Source: Hyphodiscus hymeniophilus (taxonomy: Eukaryota; Ascomycota; Leotiomycetes; Helotiales; Hyphodiscaceae). Taken from it: DNA of 64,000 bases. The position numbers and the translations under genes were made by a program. A model generated the notes under the pieces. That model was not told the DNA's origin. It worked only from the letters and a program-made list of their open reading frames with translations, and made no database searches. The stretch is taken from positions 496,001 through 560,000 of the forward strand of contig VNKQ01000004.1 of NCBI GenBank assembly GCA_016508695.1. The letters run 5' to 3'. This document shows, piece after piece, positions 10,779 to 21,130 of the stretch (position 1 is the stretch's first letter; every line of letters starts with the position of its first letter).

Positions 10779-12619
10779 ATGGGTTCCCTTTCACATCCTC
10801 AGCACAAGGCGTGGTGGAAGGAGACGAGCGTGTATCAAATCTACCCCGCATCATTCAAAGACTCCAACAACGATGGCATAGGAGACTTGCCAGGTGTCAT
10901 ATCCAAAGTCGATTACCTGAAAAATCTCGGGGTTGAATGTGTTTGGCTGTCCCCAATTTTGAAGTCACCCCAGGTTGACATGGGATATGACATTTCAGAC
11001 TACAAGGTCATTGACCCTCAGTACGGTAGCATCGATGATGTGGATACCTTGATCAAAGAATTGAGCAGTCGTGACATGAAATTGATTATGGATCTTGTTG
11101 TCAACCATACTAGTGATCAGCACGATTGGTTCAAGCAGTCTCGATCATCGAAGGATAGTGAATATCGAGACTGGTATATCTGGCGTCCTGCTAGATATGA
11201 CGCTGATGGTAAACGCCACCCACCAAACAACTGGGCAGCAGCTTTCCAGGGAAGTGCCTGGGAATGGGATGAAGGTACCCAAGAGTATTATCTTCATCTA
11301 TTCGCTGTGGAACAGCCAGATTTGAATTGGGAGAATTCAAAAGTACGTGACGCTGTGCACGACATCATTCGTTTTTGGTTGAATAGAGGGGCTTCCGGAT
11401 TCCGAATGGATGTCATCAATTTCATCAGCAAGGAGCCAGGATTACCTGATGCTCCCGTTTCAGATCCGAATTCAGAATGGCAAGACGGTAGCAGATACTT
11501 CTCAGCTGGACCCCGTTTGCACGAGTACTTGAAAGATATGGGGAGCATACTAAAAGAACATAATGCTTTCAGTGTCGGTGAGATGCCTTTTGTTCACGAC
11601 CCTAAGGAAGTGATCAAGAGTGTAGGCTACGACCGGGGAGAATTGGCCATGATTTTTCAATTCGCTCAGTAAGCTATTTACAGGCTCTCCTTCGAGACAG
11701 CTGCCTTACCTATAACAGTGTCGACATTGACCATGGGCCACTCGGAGATTTCAGTCTCCAATCTCCCAAATGGCCACTCAGCAGGTTGAGAGAAATATTC
11801 AACACTATGCAGACTTTCATGTACGTCAACGGCGGCTGGAACGCCCTCTACATTGAGAACCATGACCAGCCACGTTCAGTAAGCCGCTTCGCCAATGGCA
11901 AACCTGAGTATCGTGCTCGGAGCTCTAAGATGCTGGCTACCTTTCTCGGCTGCCAAGCTGGCACGCCCTTCGTCTATGAAGGCCAAGAATTGGGCATGAG
12001 TAATGTCCCCAAAGAATGGCCAATCGAAGAGTACAAAGATCTGAAGACACTTAATCACTGGCGGTAAGTCGTTACTTGCCTTTGTATCGACGAAGCTGAA
12101 ATTCGCAGCGTCCTTAATTCCCAAACGAAAGACCCCGCCATACTCAAAGAAGCAAAGGGTGAATATCAAAAGAAAGCTCGCGACAATGCCAGAACACCCA
12201 TGCAGTGGGACGCCAGCCCTCATGCTGGCTTCACATCCGCTAATACGACCCCATGGATGACAGCGATGCCCAACCATACCGAAGTCAACGCGGCGTCACA
12301 AGTCAATGATCCGGACTCTCCGTTTTCGTACTGGAAGTCTATGCTCGCCATGCGCAAGAAGTACAAGGATATCGTTGTGTATGGCAACTTCGAGATGCTC
12401 GATGAGACTCACGAGAAGGTCATAGCTTACGTGAGACACTCTGAGAAGGGAGAGAAGCTGCTCGTGGTGTGCAACTTCTCGTCTGATAAGGTTGAGTGGA
12501 AGGGTGAGCAAGTGGAGGCTAAGGAGCTTGTGCTGAGCAACTATGGACATTCGTTGAAGGATGTTGGCAAAGGCGGTATTTCTTTAGATGCTTATGAAGC
12601 GATTGCTCTATTGGTTTGA
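10779..12619 (+). CDS. GH13 alpha-glucosidase, oligo-1,6-glucosidase (isomaltase) type
   Basis: Three exons: 10779-11668, 11719-12063 and 12109-12619, 581 residues, no signal peptide, so probably cytosolic. All GH13 regions are present: DLVVNH at 105-110, the nucleophile Asp211 in GFRMDVINFIS, the acid/base Glu268 in SVGEMPF, and the stabilising Asp346 in ENHDQPR. The residue after the nucleophile is Val212. In this subfamily Val goes with alpha-1,6 activity (isomaltase, oligo-1,6-glucosidase) and Thr with maltase. The C-terminal beta domain (VVCNFSSDKVEW) is complete. It would hydrolyse isomaltose, sucrose-like or related alpha-glucosides brought in by the divergent transporter. Start chosen at MGSLSHP, directly followed by the conserved WWKETSVYQIYPASF. 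Confidence 0.94.
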
Positions 12620-13228
12620 AAAGAGTTCTTAGATAGAAGGTAATAGATTTGTGGGCATGGGAGCGTCACATAGGAAGCGGCTGGCCTTGTTCTCCCTTCG
12701 TTTCTTGGATGTTTCTAGCCGAGATTGAGACAGGTTATATTCGAATTAAGCATGCCTAAAACATACAAGCACAATAATGCTGCAGAAAAGAATATCACGA
12801 GAGCAAACAAAACGCAAACGCTCATATATTCTTCCAACAATCTCCAAGGGTTGGTATTACTTAAAACTTCACCCCCATCTCGCGCCCTCAATGGTAACTT
12901 CTTCTTCCAGCGACCCGGAAGTCGCACAAAGTCCTCTCTATCCGTCCTTCAAAGAGCTGCACAGATTACACAAACTTGATATCAAGCCCTACATTATTCA
13001 ACACTCTGATGGTAGGCAAGAAACTGTCCAGTTGCCAGACATAGACAAGCACATTATTCTATCCTCCAGTGCTAAGGATCGCCACTATGTGGTCTATTCA
13101 TAAGTTTAAGCTACGGGGTGGGTTTAGCAATTACTCGTGCCTGTAGCACTAGCGGAACCATCCCGAACATCAGTTTTCCCCTCTGACATTTTATGTGTCT
13201 GCTCGATGGCATACCATAAGAGCTAATA
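12620..13228. other. Intergenic region between GH13 gene and POP1
   Basis: This contains the 3' UTR of the GH13 gene and the POP1 promoter. The only notable open frame is the small one listed at 12891-13103. Confidence 0.45.
12891..13103 (+). CDS. Possible small hypothetical protein
   Basis: An ATG-started frame of 70 residues ending 125 bp before POP1. It is hydrophilic, with a mid-section (FKELHRLHKLDIKPYIIQ) that looks like an amphipathic helix. I recognise no family. It could be an upstream ORF in the POP1 5' leader, a real microprotein or chance; there is no splice or repeat evidence to decide. Confidence 0.2.
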   Translation: MVTSSSSDPEVAQSPLYPSFKELHRLHKLDIKPYIIQHSDGRQETVQLPDIDKHIILSSSAKDRHYVVYS

Positions 13229-15904
13229 ATGCCCCCAAAAAGAGCTACAGAGCTCTCTGCTGGCATCGCAAGACCTACAAAGCGCAAGGAGCCACCTCAA
13301 TCCTCAGCGAACAATCAGAAAAGTGGCCCAAATGGACGCGACAAACGCGTCAAGCTGAACTTTCAAGATGCACGATCGATTCTGACTCAATCTGCAGATA
13401 CTGCCCTAAGCAATGGAGAACTGGACCTGCAATCTTTCCTCAAGTCCAGGGAGTTTGAAATCAAAGCTCTTGAAAATGGTATGCAGAAAGCCAAGAAGTC
13501 TCTTACCACGAGAGCATTTCAGGAGGTTCCCAGGGACCTGCGGAGAAGAACGGCAAGTCACAATGTCAAGAGGGTGCCGAAGCGATTGGAGAACCGCGCG
13601 AAGAGGGAAATGAGAGAGGACAATACGCCGACTGTTAATCCTAGCAAGAGGAAACCTGGGAGCTCTAGGGGGCGACTAAGAGCAGAGACCGCCAAACGAT
13701 TAGGGATTCTTGCTGCGAAGAAGAGAGATATCAAAGGCAAAGAGGTGGATGTTACAGCGATATCCACGAGAGAAGCAAGGCCGAAACTACGGAGGAATCT
13801 CCTGAACGACCCACCGAAACCTAAGTCGAAGTTTAGGAAACGGCAGATTCACAAGACATGGTTACCTACACACATGTGGCATGCGAAGAGAGCGAAAATG
13901 ACAGAGCCAAAGAACCCCCTCTGGCGATTCTCGATACCAATTACGTGTACGGAGAAGTCATATAGACCAACACATAGAGCTACAGGCGCAAGAGGGGCAG
14001 TTGCTTGGGATATGAGTTACATGAGCACGATCAGTCTGGAAGGTACCTTCGAGAGCCTTGAAAAGGTCCTGAAGGCAGTGGGGGTGACAGACCAAGGAAT
14101 CTGGGAAAAGAAGGGAGACAAGTGGAGGTCAGGTTCACGAAGTTGGTGTGGATGGTTGAGCAGAGAAGTCAAAGACCAACGATTACAAATTGCTCCTGCT
14201 ACAATCATCTGGCGCGCTCAAAGTTGTGAAGAAACAAATGATCCTCCAAAAAGAAAACCAATCCGGCATTTGTTCATCAGAAGTCATCCGTCTGCTTTTC
14301 TCGAGACGTGGAATGAGCTGCTTCGGTTGTCAAAGTTACAACGGCCTTCAGTCCATGTACAAGACCTGCGATTTGAAATCGGAAGCATCGAAATCACTGG
14401 ACCGGGATCCACAGAAGCGTTACTAGGCATCTTACACCCATACCAGCTGCCACAGCGGGGTATCGAACCTCATGGGGAAGTCTTCAAATCTCTGGCAGGC
14501 ATCACAAACGCCGCGTCTTTGCCTCCCAATTCGTTACTTGGGTTCTCAATCGCTGATCCGCGACTCCGATACCCACCCAGGACCGTAGTCGTTCCCAAGC
14601 CCACAGATGAAGAGGCGAATTTTGCTCTCCTCCAAACACTATCTGCGTGGCCAGCAGATGCATCCACAACACCTTCGGCTCTGTTTGACCGAGACTTGAG
14701 GTTCAAAGCGACTCGATTTCCGTCTCAAAAATCTATCAATCGCCGAAAGGCTCAAGCAGACCCCGGATGCTATCCTCAGATCCTACCCACTGACCAGCCA
14801 ATACCAATTATGTTACTCACTTCTCGAATGACGCCTACAGCGTCGGCGCAAGGAACTTGGACCGTTCTCGCGCCGTGGAAATGTATTTTACCGGTGTGGT
14901 ATGGCTTAGTACACTATCCATTGTCATCAGGAGGCAACCCTCGATTCGGAGGCCTGGATGAAATGAGACAGATCCATTTCGAACATAGTGTTCCATGGTT
15001 TCCTCGCGATTTTCCGGGTACCAGTGCCGGCTTTGCATGGGAAACCGATGGGAGGCTGAGGAGGAAGGCTGACTGGGACAGAAGACCAAAAGGGAAGAGG
15101 ACGGCATGGGACTCACTCGATTTGGGTGGGGGAAGGAAGGGAGAAATCGGCTACGGTTGGGCGTGCGATTTTGAGAGGCTGCTTCTCCCATCACCATCGG
15201 CGGATGTCGAACAATCTGCAGCAGACATAACGCAGACGACGCAGAAGAGTTCCAATGAGCAAGCTCCGAGTCAGCAGGTACCTATTCAGCATTTCACTGC
15301 CAAAGCATTTACCTCGCTACTCTCATCAACTACTGCAGAGCTGCCAAGGCCCTCAACTGTCGCAACAGTCTGCATCACTCTCACCTCTCGTGGTGTGGCT
15401 GAGCCTTGCGCTCGCATATACCATATTCCAGGATTGCAACCAACCACACAATGCTCCGATAATAAGAAAATCTCATCGAAGTCGATAAGAGAACAATGGC
15501 TTCCCCTAATACCATCTGCCACGAAGTCTAAGCCGCCTCCAAATTCAAAATCGAAGACCGCCAAGGAATTCAAGTCCAAGCGGACACCCCTGAACACACC
15601 GATGCCTCAGCGCATCCGGCTTCTCGCTCAATCACTTCTCCAAAATCCACCACTACCATATCCAGCAAACAAAGATGACGGACATCCATTAGTGCCCGAT
15701 GAAGAGGATCTAATTGGATTCGTCACCACGGGGGAGTTCAACCTCGCTGAAGGAAAGGGAGTCGCGATTGGAACGGTCCTTGTGGCGAAGGCTGTGGAGG
15801 GTTTGAGAAGGGAAAACAAAGCGGAGATCAGAGGTGGCAGATGGTGTGTGGTGAGAAATGCAGGAGAGAAGGTCGGGAGACTTGGTCGGTGGGATCCTGT
15901 ATGA
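13229..15904 (+). CDS. POP1: POP1, RNase P/MRP protein subunit
   Basis: A single-exon gene of 891 residues. Pop1 is the largest protein of nuclear RNase P and RNase MRP and holds the catalytic RNA for tRNA 5' processing and rRNA ITS1 cleavage. The N-terminal POP1 domain is clear: basic stretches with RAFQEVPRDLRRRTASHN, then KRLGILAAKK and HKTWLPTHMWHAKRAKM, ending in WDMSYMSTISLEG. The POPLD domain follows around residues 520-630 (PIMLLTSRMT, WTVLAPWKCILPVWYGLVHY, WFPRDFPGT). The C-terminal part carries LIGFVTTGEFNLAEGKG and ends with VVRNAGEKVGRLGRWD. Length fits fungal Pop1. A second RNase P/MRP subunit gene lies 2.3 kb downstream on the other strand. Confidence 0.95.
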   Translation: MPPKRATELSAGIARPTKRKEPPQSSANNQKSGPNGRDKRVKLNFQDARSILTQSADTALSNGELDLQSFLKSREFEIKALENGMQKAKKSLTTRAFQEVPRDLRRRTASHNVKRVPKRLENRAKREMREDNTPTVNPSKRKPGSSRGRLRAETAKRLGILAAKKRDIKGKEVDVTAISTREARPKLRRNLLNDPPKPKSKFRKRQIHKTWLPTHMWHAKRAKMTEPKNPLWRFSIPITCTEKSYRPTHRATGARGAVAWDMSYMSTISLEGTFESLEKVLKAVGVTDQGIWEKKGDKWRSGSRSWCGWLSREVKDQRLQIAPATIIWRAQSCEETNDPPKRKPIRHLFIRSHPSAFLETWNELLRLSKLQRPSVHVQDLRFEIGSIEITGPGSTEALLGILHPYQLPQRGIEPHGEVFKSLAGITNAASLPPNSLLGFSIADPRLRYPPRTVVVPKPTDEEANFALLQTLSAWPADASTTPSALFDRDLRFKATRFPSQKSINRRKAQADPGCYPQILPTDQPIPIMLLTSRMTPTASAQGTWTVLAPWKCILPVWYGLVHYPLSSGGNPRFGGLDEMRQIHFEHSVPWFPRDFPGTSAGFAWETDGRLRRKADWDRRPKGKRTAWDSLDLGGGRKGEIGYGWACDFERLLLPSPSADVEQSAADITQTTQKSSNEQAPSQQVPIQHFTAKAFTSLLSSTTAELPRPSTVATVCITLTSRGVAEPCARIYHIPGLQPTTQCSDNKKISSKSIREQWLPLIPSATKSKPPPNSKSKTAKEFKSKRTPLNTPMPQRIRLLAQSLLQNPPLPYPANKDDGHPLVPDEEDLIGFVTTGEFNLAEGKGVAIGTVLVAKAVEGLRRENKAEIRGGRWCVVRNAGEKVGRLGRWDPV

Positions 15905-16650
15905 GTTCTTCAATATCGAGTCATGGCTATGAATATTATGATTGCAAACAAGTAATCAAACTTGAATTCTATGATTCACCAGGCCGTGTGGCAACATTTT
16001 CCGCTCTTACGTACGAGTTGCACATCGATCGTCTCTGGACCTGCGCAACATCTGGATAAAATAACGATCTTGTGTGCCATGAGGTCTACGTGTGAGTAAA
16101 AAGTCTCATTCTTTCTAGTTTAATGCTTCCTCAATGGTGATTTACGGGCCCATATTTAACAAAGCTGCTCCGGTCCCTGATAAATCTTATATGACAGACG
16201 CTAGGTGTTGGAGGCGCCTACACATCGCTTCAACTAGATTCAGCTATCATTTACCAGTCACCAATTGTACGATATGTTTGTCCATCCCTAGGCTTGCGTA
16301 GGCCTCACACAATATCCACATCGTTGGCTCTATGTTTCAGCTAAATGCTTGATCACTCGCCTTGATTCACTGCTTCCAGTGGGCTTGATGGATACGACTG
16401 TGGATACTATTATGCTACTTATCTACGCTATCGAGATTCCTCCATTACTTCCTACTTTCCCTCCTCTCTACTAATTCCGTAACTCCTCAGTTATAATGCC
16501 ACAAGCTCCAGGCAAAATTGATTAGATGTTCTTGCAGCTCATAGCTACTAGTGGAAATGGTCGTCTGTTTTCGAACGATATAGACGGCATATATATTCCC
16601 CTACGAAATACTCAAGTTCCGTACAACTTGAAATACATCCCTTTTCCGGT

Positions 16651-16695
16651 CTCACGAAATGAGTTCTCACGAAATGAGTTCTCACGAAATGAGTG
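16651..16695. repeat. 15-bp tandem repeat, three copies
   Basis: CTCACGAAATGAGTT occurs three times in direct succession, the last copy differing in its final base. Each unit contains the short palindrome CTCA..TGAG. Confidence 0.9.
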
Positions 16696-16977
16696 CAAAC
16701 TTGCTCTTCTTGCCCACACTCGTAGTGTTCTTAGTATCGATTGTCGACGACGAGACCCCAATCGCCCTCTCTATTATGTCTTTGCGGATTGCATTATTTG
16801 CCCTTTCGTAATGGGCAATAGCAAACGGACCCTTACGAAATGCACCTCTTGTCACTTTCAATCGGATGATACCAAATGTGGTGCTGTCCCTCCTTTGTTT
16901 GAGCTGAGGCGAATATGAGCGGGATTTGAACTTGAGAGCTTTTTTCTTCGGATGGAAGTATCCCCATTAATGTGTTT

Positions 16978-17062
16978 GTCGATGTCGAGAAACCAGTCGA
17001 TGTCAAGAAACCTGTCGATATCTGTGAAGTACCTGTCGATATCGGTGAATCTGTCGGTGTTG
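16978..17062. repeat. Degenerate GTCGAT minisatellite
   Basis: About five imperfect units of 18-24 bp starting with GTCGAT or GTCGGT, rich in GAAACC and GATATC. It is unrelated in sequence to the 15-bp repeat 300 bp upstream. Confidence 0.7.
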
Positions 17063-18249
17063 ATGTACGTCTGTACTCGTTTCACCAGGTAATAACAGTA
17101 AATTAATCCAAACAACAACAGTAGTAATAACAGAAGTGAAACATCTATTCGTAACATCTCTTCGTGGTATATCCATGGTCAGGTCTGTGTTTTCAGGTTG
17201 GCAACGAGCCTGTAGATGGCCAAGAGTCAAGACAATCGCGGTTGCAGAAGAGACAATGTCATTATGCCACAGGAACCTTAAGTATCCTTGAGAGGCCTCA
17301 ATTCTCGCTAACGCGCAAGCCAGCTCTGAAGCTAGTGGCTACCCAAAGGATCGATTACATTGAATAATAATCTGCACCCATCTACCTTGACTGTCCCATT
17401 CCAGCCCCTCTGTAATCTCCCAGATGAATGGACTATGGTCGTCGCCTGTCTCCGTCAAAGAACACCAACCTTGGATTTAATTTTCTTCGCCAGCTCCAAT
17501 GCCTCTTATCTCTGGTCAGCCTTCAATCTTAGCACGAATTTGTGGAGGAAGCCTCGGTAGCATACACAAGTATCGATTTGTGCACTCGTAAGCCTAGGGG
17601 AGTGATGTACGTGATATATGAGGTTGTAGTAATTCCCGCATCTTCTTTTGGTTGAGCTTGAGTGAGTCATTACCTTGGTAATGCCCCTGCTGATAGTCAT
17701 GGAGAAACACTAGTCGGCCTCAGTCATAAAATTCCTTGTCCTCGTAGGTTGGGGGAAAGAGCAAAATCTAGAGCAGGGAGTCATGTTCCTGGATCACAAG
17801 AACTCTTCTATGACTTGCATGAAGTTTCAGCAAGAAGGACGAAAATGCTGAGCTGCTGTTGCGGGTTCACTTTGAAGACTTGGAAGTCTACCCAACCAAG
17901 GAACCCTTTATTTTGGCCAGCGTCAGGGTGCCTCCATATAAGGTCGATTTCTAGAAGTGGGTGGAGGAGAACAATCTGCCATTTCGATAATTGATATTTC
18001 CATGGTCTTGAGGTTCCTGATCTCAAGTCTCTGCATTATGGGCATCTTGAAGCCGTCACGGGCAACAGATAGAGACTGTACCCGCCTTGCGCGCTCGCTG
18101 CTACAAAATGCGTCAGTATGTACTAAGAATATCAAGAAAGGAGCTGGTAACCTTCCGTCCAATCTCATCATACTCACAACCGCTATTCTTCGCGATACAT
18201 GTGCCATCACCACCCTTTGATGATTCTCTCATGATCCGGGATGTCTCAG

Positions 18250-18786
18250 CTACCCTGTGACCTCTTGAGCAGATCGTTGTGGCCGCCTCCTCTGCCTTGT
18301 CACTGCGACCGGATACCTTCTTTTTGCTCCACAAATGTTGCACCTCCGAACCAGTATATCTGCCCACGGCTTCTTTGCCCCTTTACTCTTGTTTTCGACT
18401 TCGCTTGTGCAGGTAGAACCATTGACCAGCAGCGTATCGCAGTTCTTGCAAATCGTATGCTTCATAGCAGGTGACATACGCATCTGCGCTTTGAGGGAGA
18501 CATCACGAAGATCGGATATTAAACGACGTGACGCAGGCTGGAGACTTGTTTCAAACTCGGAGGTACTATTTATATCCGTATTCATTGAGATCGTAACATC
18601 GTCGATCTGTAGGTTTGTATTTTGATCCGCCGTAGCTTTGGAATGCGTATGTTGCACTGTAGCTAGATATGTCGCGGCTTGGTAAAGGTATGAAACCCTG
18701 CTATGCAAAGCTTTGTTTGGAACACTCCCTGTCCCTTTGGATTTCATTGTTTCCAGTTTATCTGGATGGCTCGCGTTCGGTGCCAT
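18250..18786 (-). CDS. RNase P/MRP subunit, Rpr2/Rpp21/Snm1 family
   Basis: A single-exon minus-strand gene of 178 residues. The N-terminal helix NKALHSRVSYLYQAATYLA and the zinc ribbon are those of the Rpr2/Rpp21/Snm1 family. The ribbon has two Cys pairs, ICKNC and CNIC, separated by about 40 residues, with KHTICKNCDTLL and RRCNICGAKRRYPV around them. Family members bind the catalytic RNA of RNase P (Rpr2/Rpp21) or RNase MRP (Snm1). I cannot decide which of the two this is. Start chosen at the ATG at 18786 (MAPNASH) in good context; an ATG four codons upstream is possible. It converges with POP1, another subunit of the same enzymes. Confidence 0.85.
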   Translation of the reverse strand: MAPNASHPDKLETMKSKGTGSVPNKALHSRVSYLYQAATYLATVQHTHSKATADQNTNLQIDDVTISMNTDINSTSEFETSLQPASRRLISDLRDVSLKAQMRMSPAMKHTICKNCDTLLVNGSTCTSEVENKSKGAKKPWADILVRRCNICGAKRRYPVAVTRQRRRPQRSAQEVTG

Positions 18787-19168
18787 CGTGATCCGCACGT
18801 TCTATAGTAAACCGCCTTGCTGTGTCAAATCCCAGAATTATGCTCGATTCGAAAATTTGAGCCTCAAACAGACACATGAGGATTAGCGCGGTATTAGTCA
18901 GATCTCGCGAAGGCCTTTGATCGCGACTCCGCCTCAGCTTTAGCTCAACCCCCCTCCAAGTCTTACAACCTCAACCTTTGTTCAACCTCCATCCCAATTC
19001 TTCAGAGTACGATCGTCTTGATCACTCTCCTTGTCTCTTTGACCCTTTCTAGCTCACGCGACTACCCCAGACCTCACCTTACACCTAGTTCGACTCGGTT
19101 GATTCAACACCTGTTCTTCACCTTCCCTACCTTCGCAACACTTACAAAGCTCATCTTCGACCGTCATC
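18787..19168. other. Divergent promoter between RPR2/SNM1-type gene and SUB2
   Basis: About 380 bp between two divergent start codons. The part near SUB2 (18950-19168) is a pyrimidine-rich, CAACCT/CACC-containing leader typical of strongly expressed fungal genes. No ORF of interest. Confidence 0.5.
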
Positions 19169-21130
19169 ATGTCTGCCGAAGAGGACCTTATTGATTATTC
19201 TGATGAGGAGCTCGCAACAACAGAGGCGCCCGCAGCCGGTGCAGGAAATGGCGCAACAAAGAAAGGCGACTTGACGGTTTCGGGAGGCGGTGCAGACAAG
19301 AAGGGTAGTTACGTCGGTATCCATTTGACTGGATTCCGCGATTTTTTGTTGAAGCCGGAGCTCTTACGTGCCATTACGGATTGCGGTTTCGAACATCCTT
19401 CGGAGGGTCAGTCATAACTTTCATCCCCAAGCTCCATTGTCCCTCTTGCTACGCGTCCGTCCATCTCGCAAGGAAGAAAAATTGAATATACTCTGGCCGG
19501 TACCGCAACGAGTCACGAAGGATCCTGGAATGTCTCTGTCGGCACGGCGTAAGCATAAGCAGGTGGTGTTGAAGAAGATACGCGCGAAAGCGAAAATCTT
19601 GAGAACGTGAAAATGGCGATGGCAAGATGCAGGAGAGGCACACATTTGGCGATGCCAAGAGACTTCCAGGATCGACTCGGATATGGCGACTATATACCTT
19701 GCTCACGCAGCCTTGATATTGCGATCTTGTGTCTTTAAAGGTGCAAATGGTAGCTTTGCTCAATATTGCTTTTCCTTGGGGACGATTTTGTTTTGTGGAA
19801 TTTGAACTGCGAAGATGGACGGACGTTGCGAACCCTTGCACCTCATTATTACTCCGAGAAACTCTATCTAACTTCGGCTCGATTTACTATACAGTCCAGC
19901 AAGTATGCATCCCTCAAGCCATCTTGGGTACCGATGTCCTCTGCCAGGCCAAATCGGGTCTTGGTAAGACCGCCGTCTTCGTCCTCACCACTCTCCAGCA
20001 AGTCGAACCTGTTGCTGGCGAGACTTCAGTCCTAGTTATGTGCCACACTCGTGAGCTTGCTTACCAGATCAAGAACGAGTATGCACGCTTCAGCAAGTAC
20101 ATGCCCGAGGTGAAAACTGCAGTCTTCTATGGTGGAACTCCCATTGCGAAGGATGCCGAGATTTTGAAGAATAAGGAGACTCATCCTCACGTCATCGTCG
20201 CCACACCCGGCAGATTGAATGCATTGGTCCGAGACAAATACCTTCGCCTTAACAGCTGCAAGGTATTCGTCCTCGATGAGTGCGACAAAATGCTTGACCA
20301 AGTTGGTACGATACTTTAGTGAACATCTCTAGAATTACCGCGGCTAATATAAACGTAGACATGCGTCGCGATGTCCAAGAGATCTTCCGCACCACTCCAA
20401 CTCAAAAGCAAGTTATGATGTTCAGTGCCACACTTTCTCAGGACGTCCGACCTATCTGCAAGAAGTTCATGCAAAACCCCCTCGAAATCTACGTCGACGA
20501 CGAGACAAAGCTCACGCTCCACGGTTTGCAACAGTTCTATATCAAGCTTGATGAGAAGGAAAAGAACCGCAGACTCAATGAGTTGCTCGACGAGCTTTCT
20601 TTCAACCAAGTTATTATCTTCGTTAAGAGCACACTCAGAGCCACCGAACTTGACAAGCTTCTCCGCGAGTGCAACTTCCCATCCATTGCCGTCCATTCCG
20701 GAGTTAGCCAAGACGAACGGTAAGGCATACCCTGGCGATCATCACAAAACACAAACTAACATATATTCAGAATTAAGCGTTACAAGGAGTTCAAGGAATT
20801 CAACAAGCGTATCTGCGTTGCTACCGATGTCTTCGGACGTGGCATCGATATTGAGCGCATCAACTTGGCCATCAATTACGATCTTCCCGGCGATGCTGAC
20901 TCCTATCTCCATCGAGTTGGTCGTGCAGGCCGTTTCGGAACCAAGGGTCTCTCCATCTCATTCGTGAGCAGCGAGGGAGATCAGGAGGTGTTGAAGCAGA
21001 TTGAGAAGAGATTTGAACAGGAAGTTCCGTATGTTCATGCCAGTCCCTTCAATACTATCGCTTTTCTAACATAGTATGCAGAGAGTGGCCCGAAGGAGGC
21101 ATTGATGCCTCTACCTACATGGCATCTTAA
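19169..21130 (+). CDS. SUB2: SUB2/UAP56 DECD-box RNA helicase
   Basis: Five exons: 19169-19406, 19895-20305, 20359-20719, 20771-21028 and 21082-21130, giving 438 residues. Sub2 is the ATP-dependent helicase of spliceosome assembly and of the TREX mRNA-export complex in the nucleus. Diagnostic features are the Walker A AKSGLGKT at 98-105, the DECD box at 207-210 (DEAD in most relatives), SAT at 239-241, and HRVGRAGRFG near the C-terminus. The N-terminus MSAEEDLIDYSDEE is the fungal Sub2 form, and the protein ends EWPEGGIDASTYMAS. Intron 1 is 488 nt, far longer than the other introns (about 50 nt). Its last 166 nt are open and in frame with exon 2. Confidence 0.96.

Larger units (their letters stand above)
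15905..18249. other. Gene-poor intergenic region with minisatellites
   Basis: About 2.3 kb between the converging POP1 and RPR2/SNM1 genes. I see no acceptable gene model. It contains a 15-bp triple repeat at 16651-16695 and a degenerate GTCGAT-based minisatellite at 16978-17062. Short open frames here read repeat-derived peptides. Confidence 0.55.

Noticed and set aside
16900..16990. tRNA-like B box (GTTCAAATC on the minus strand)
   Set aside because: No A box at the right distance and the acceptor stem cannot be formed.
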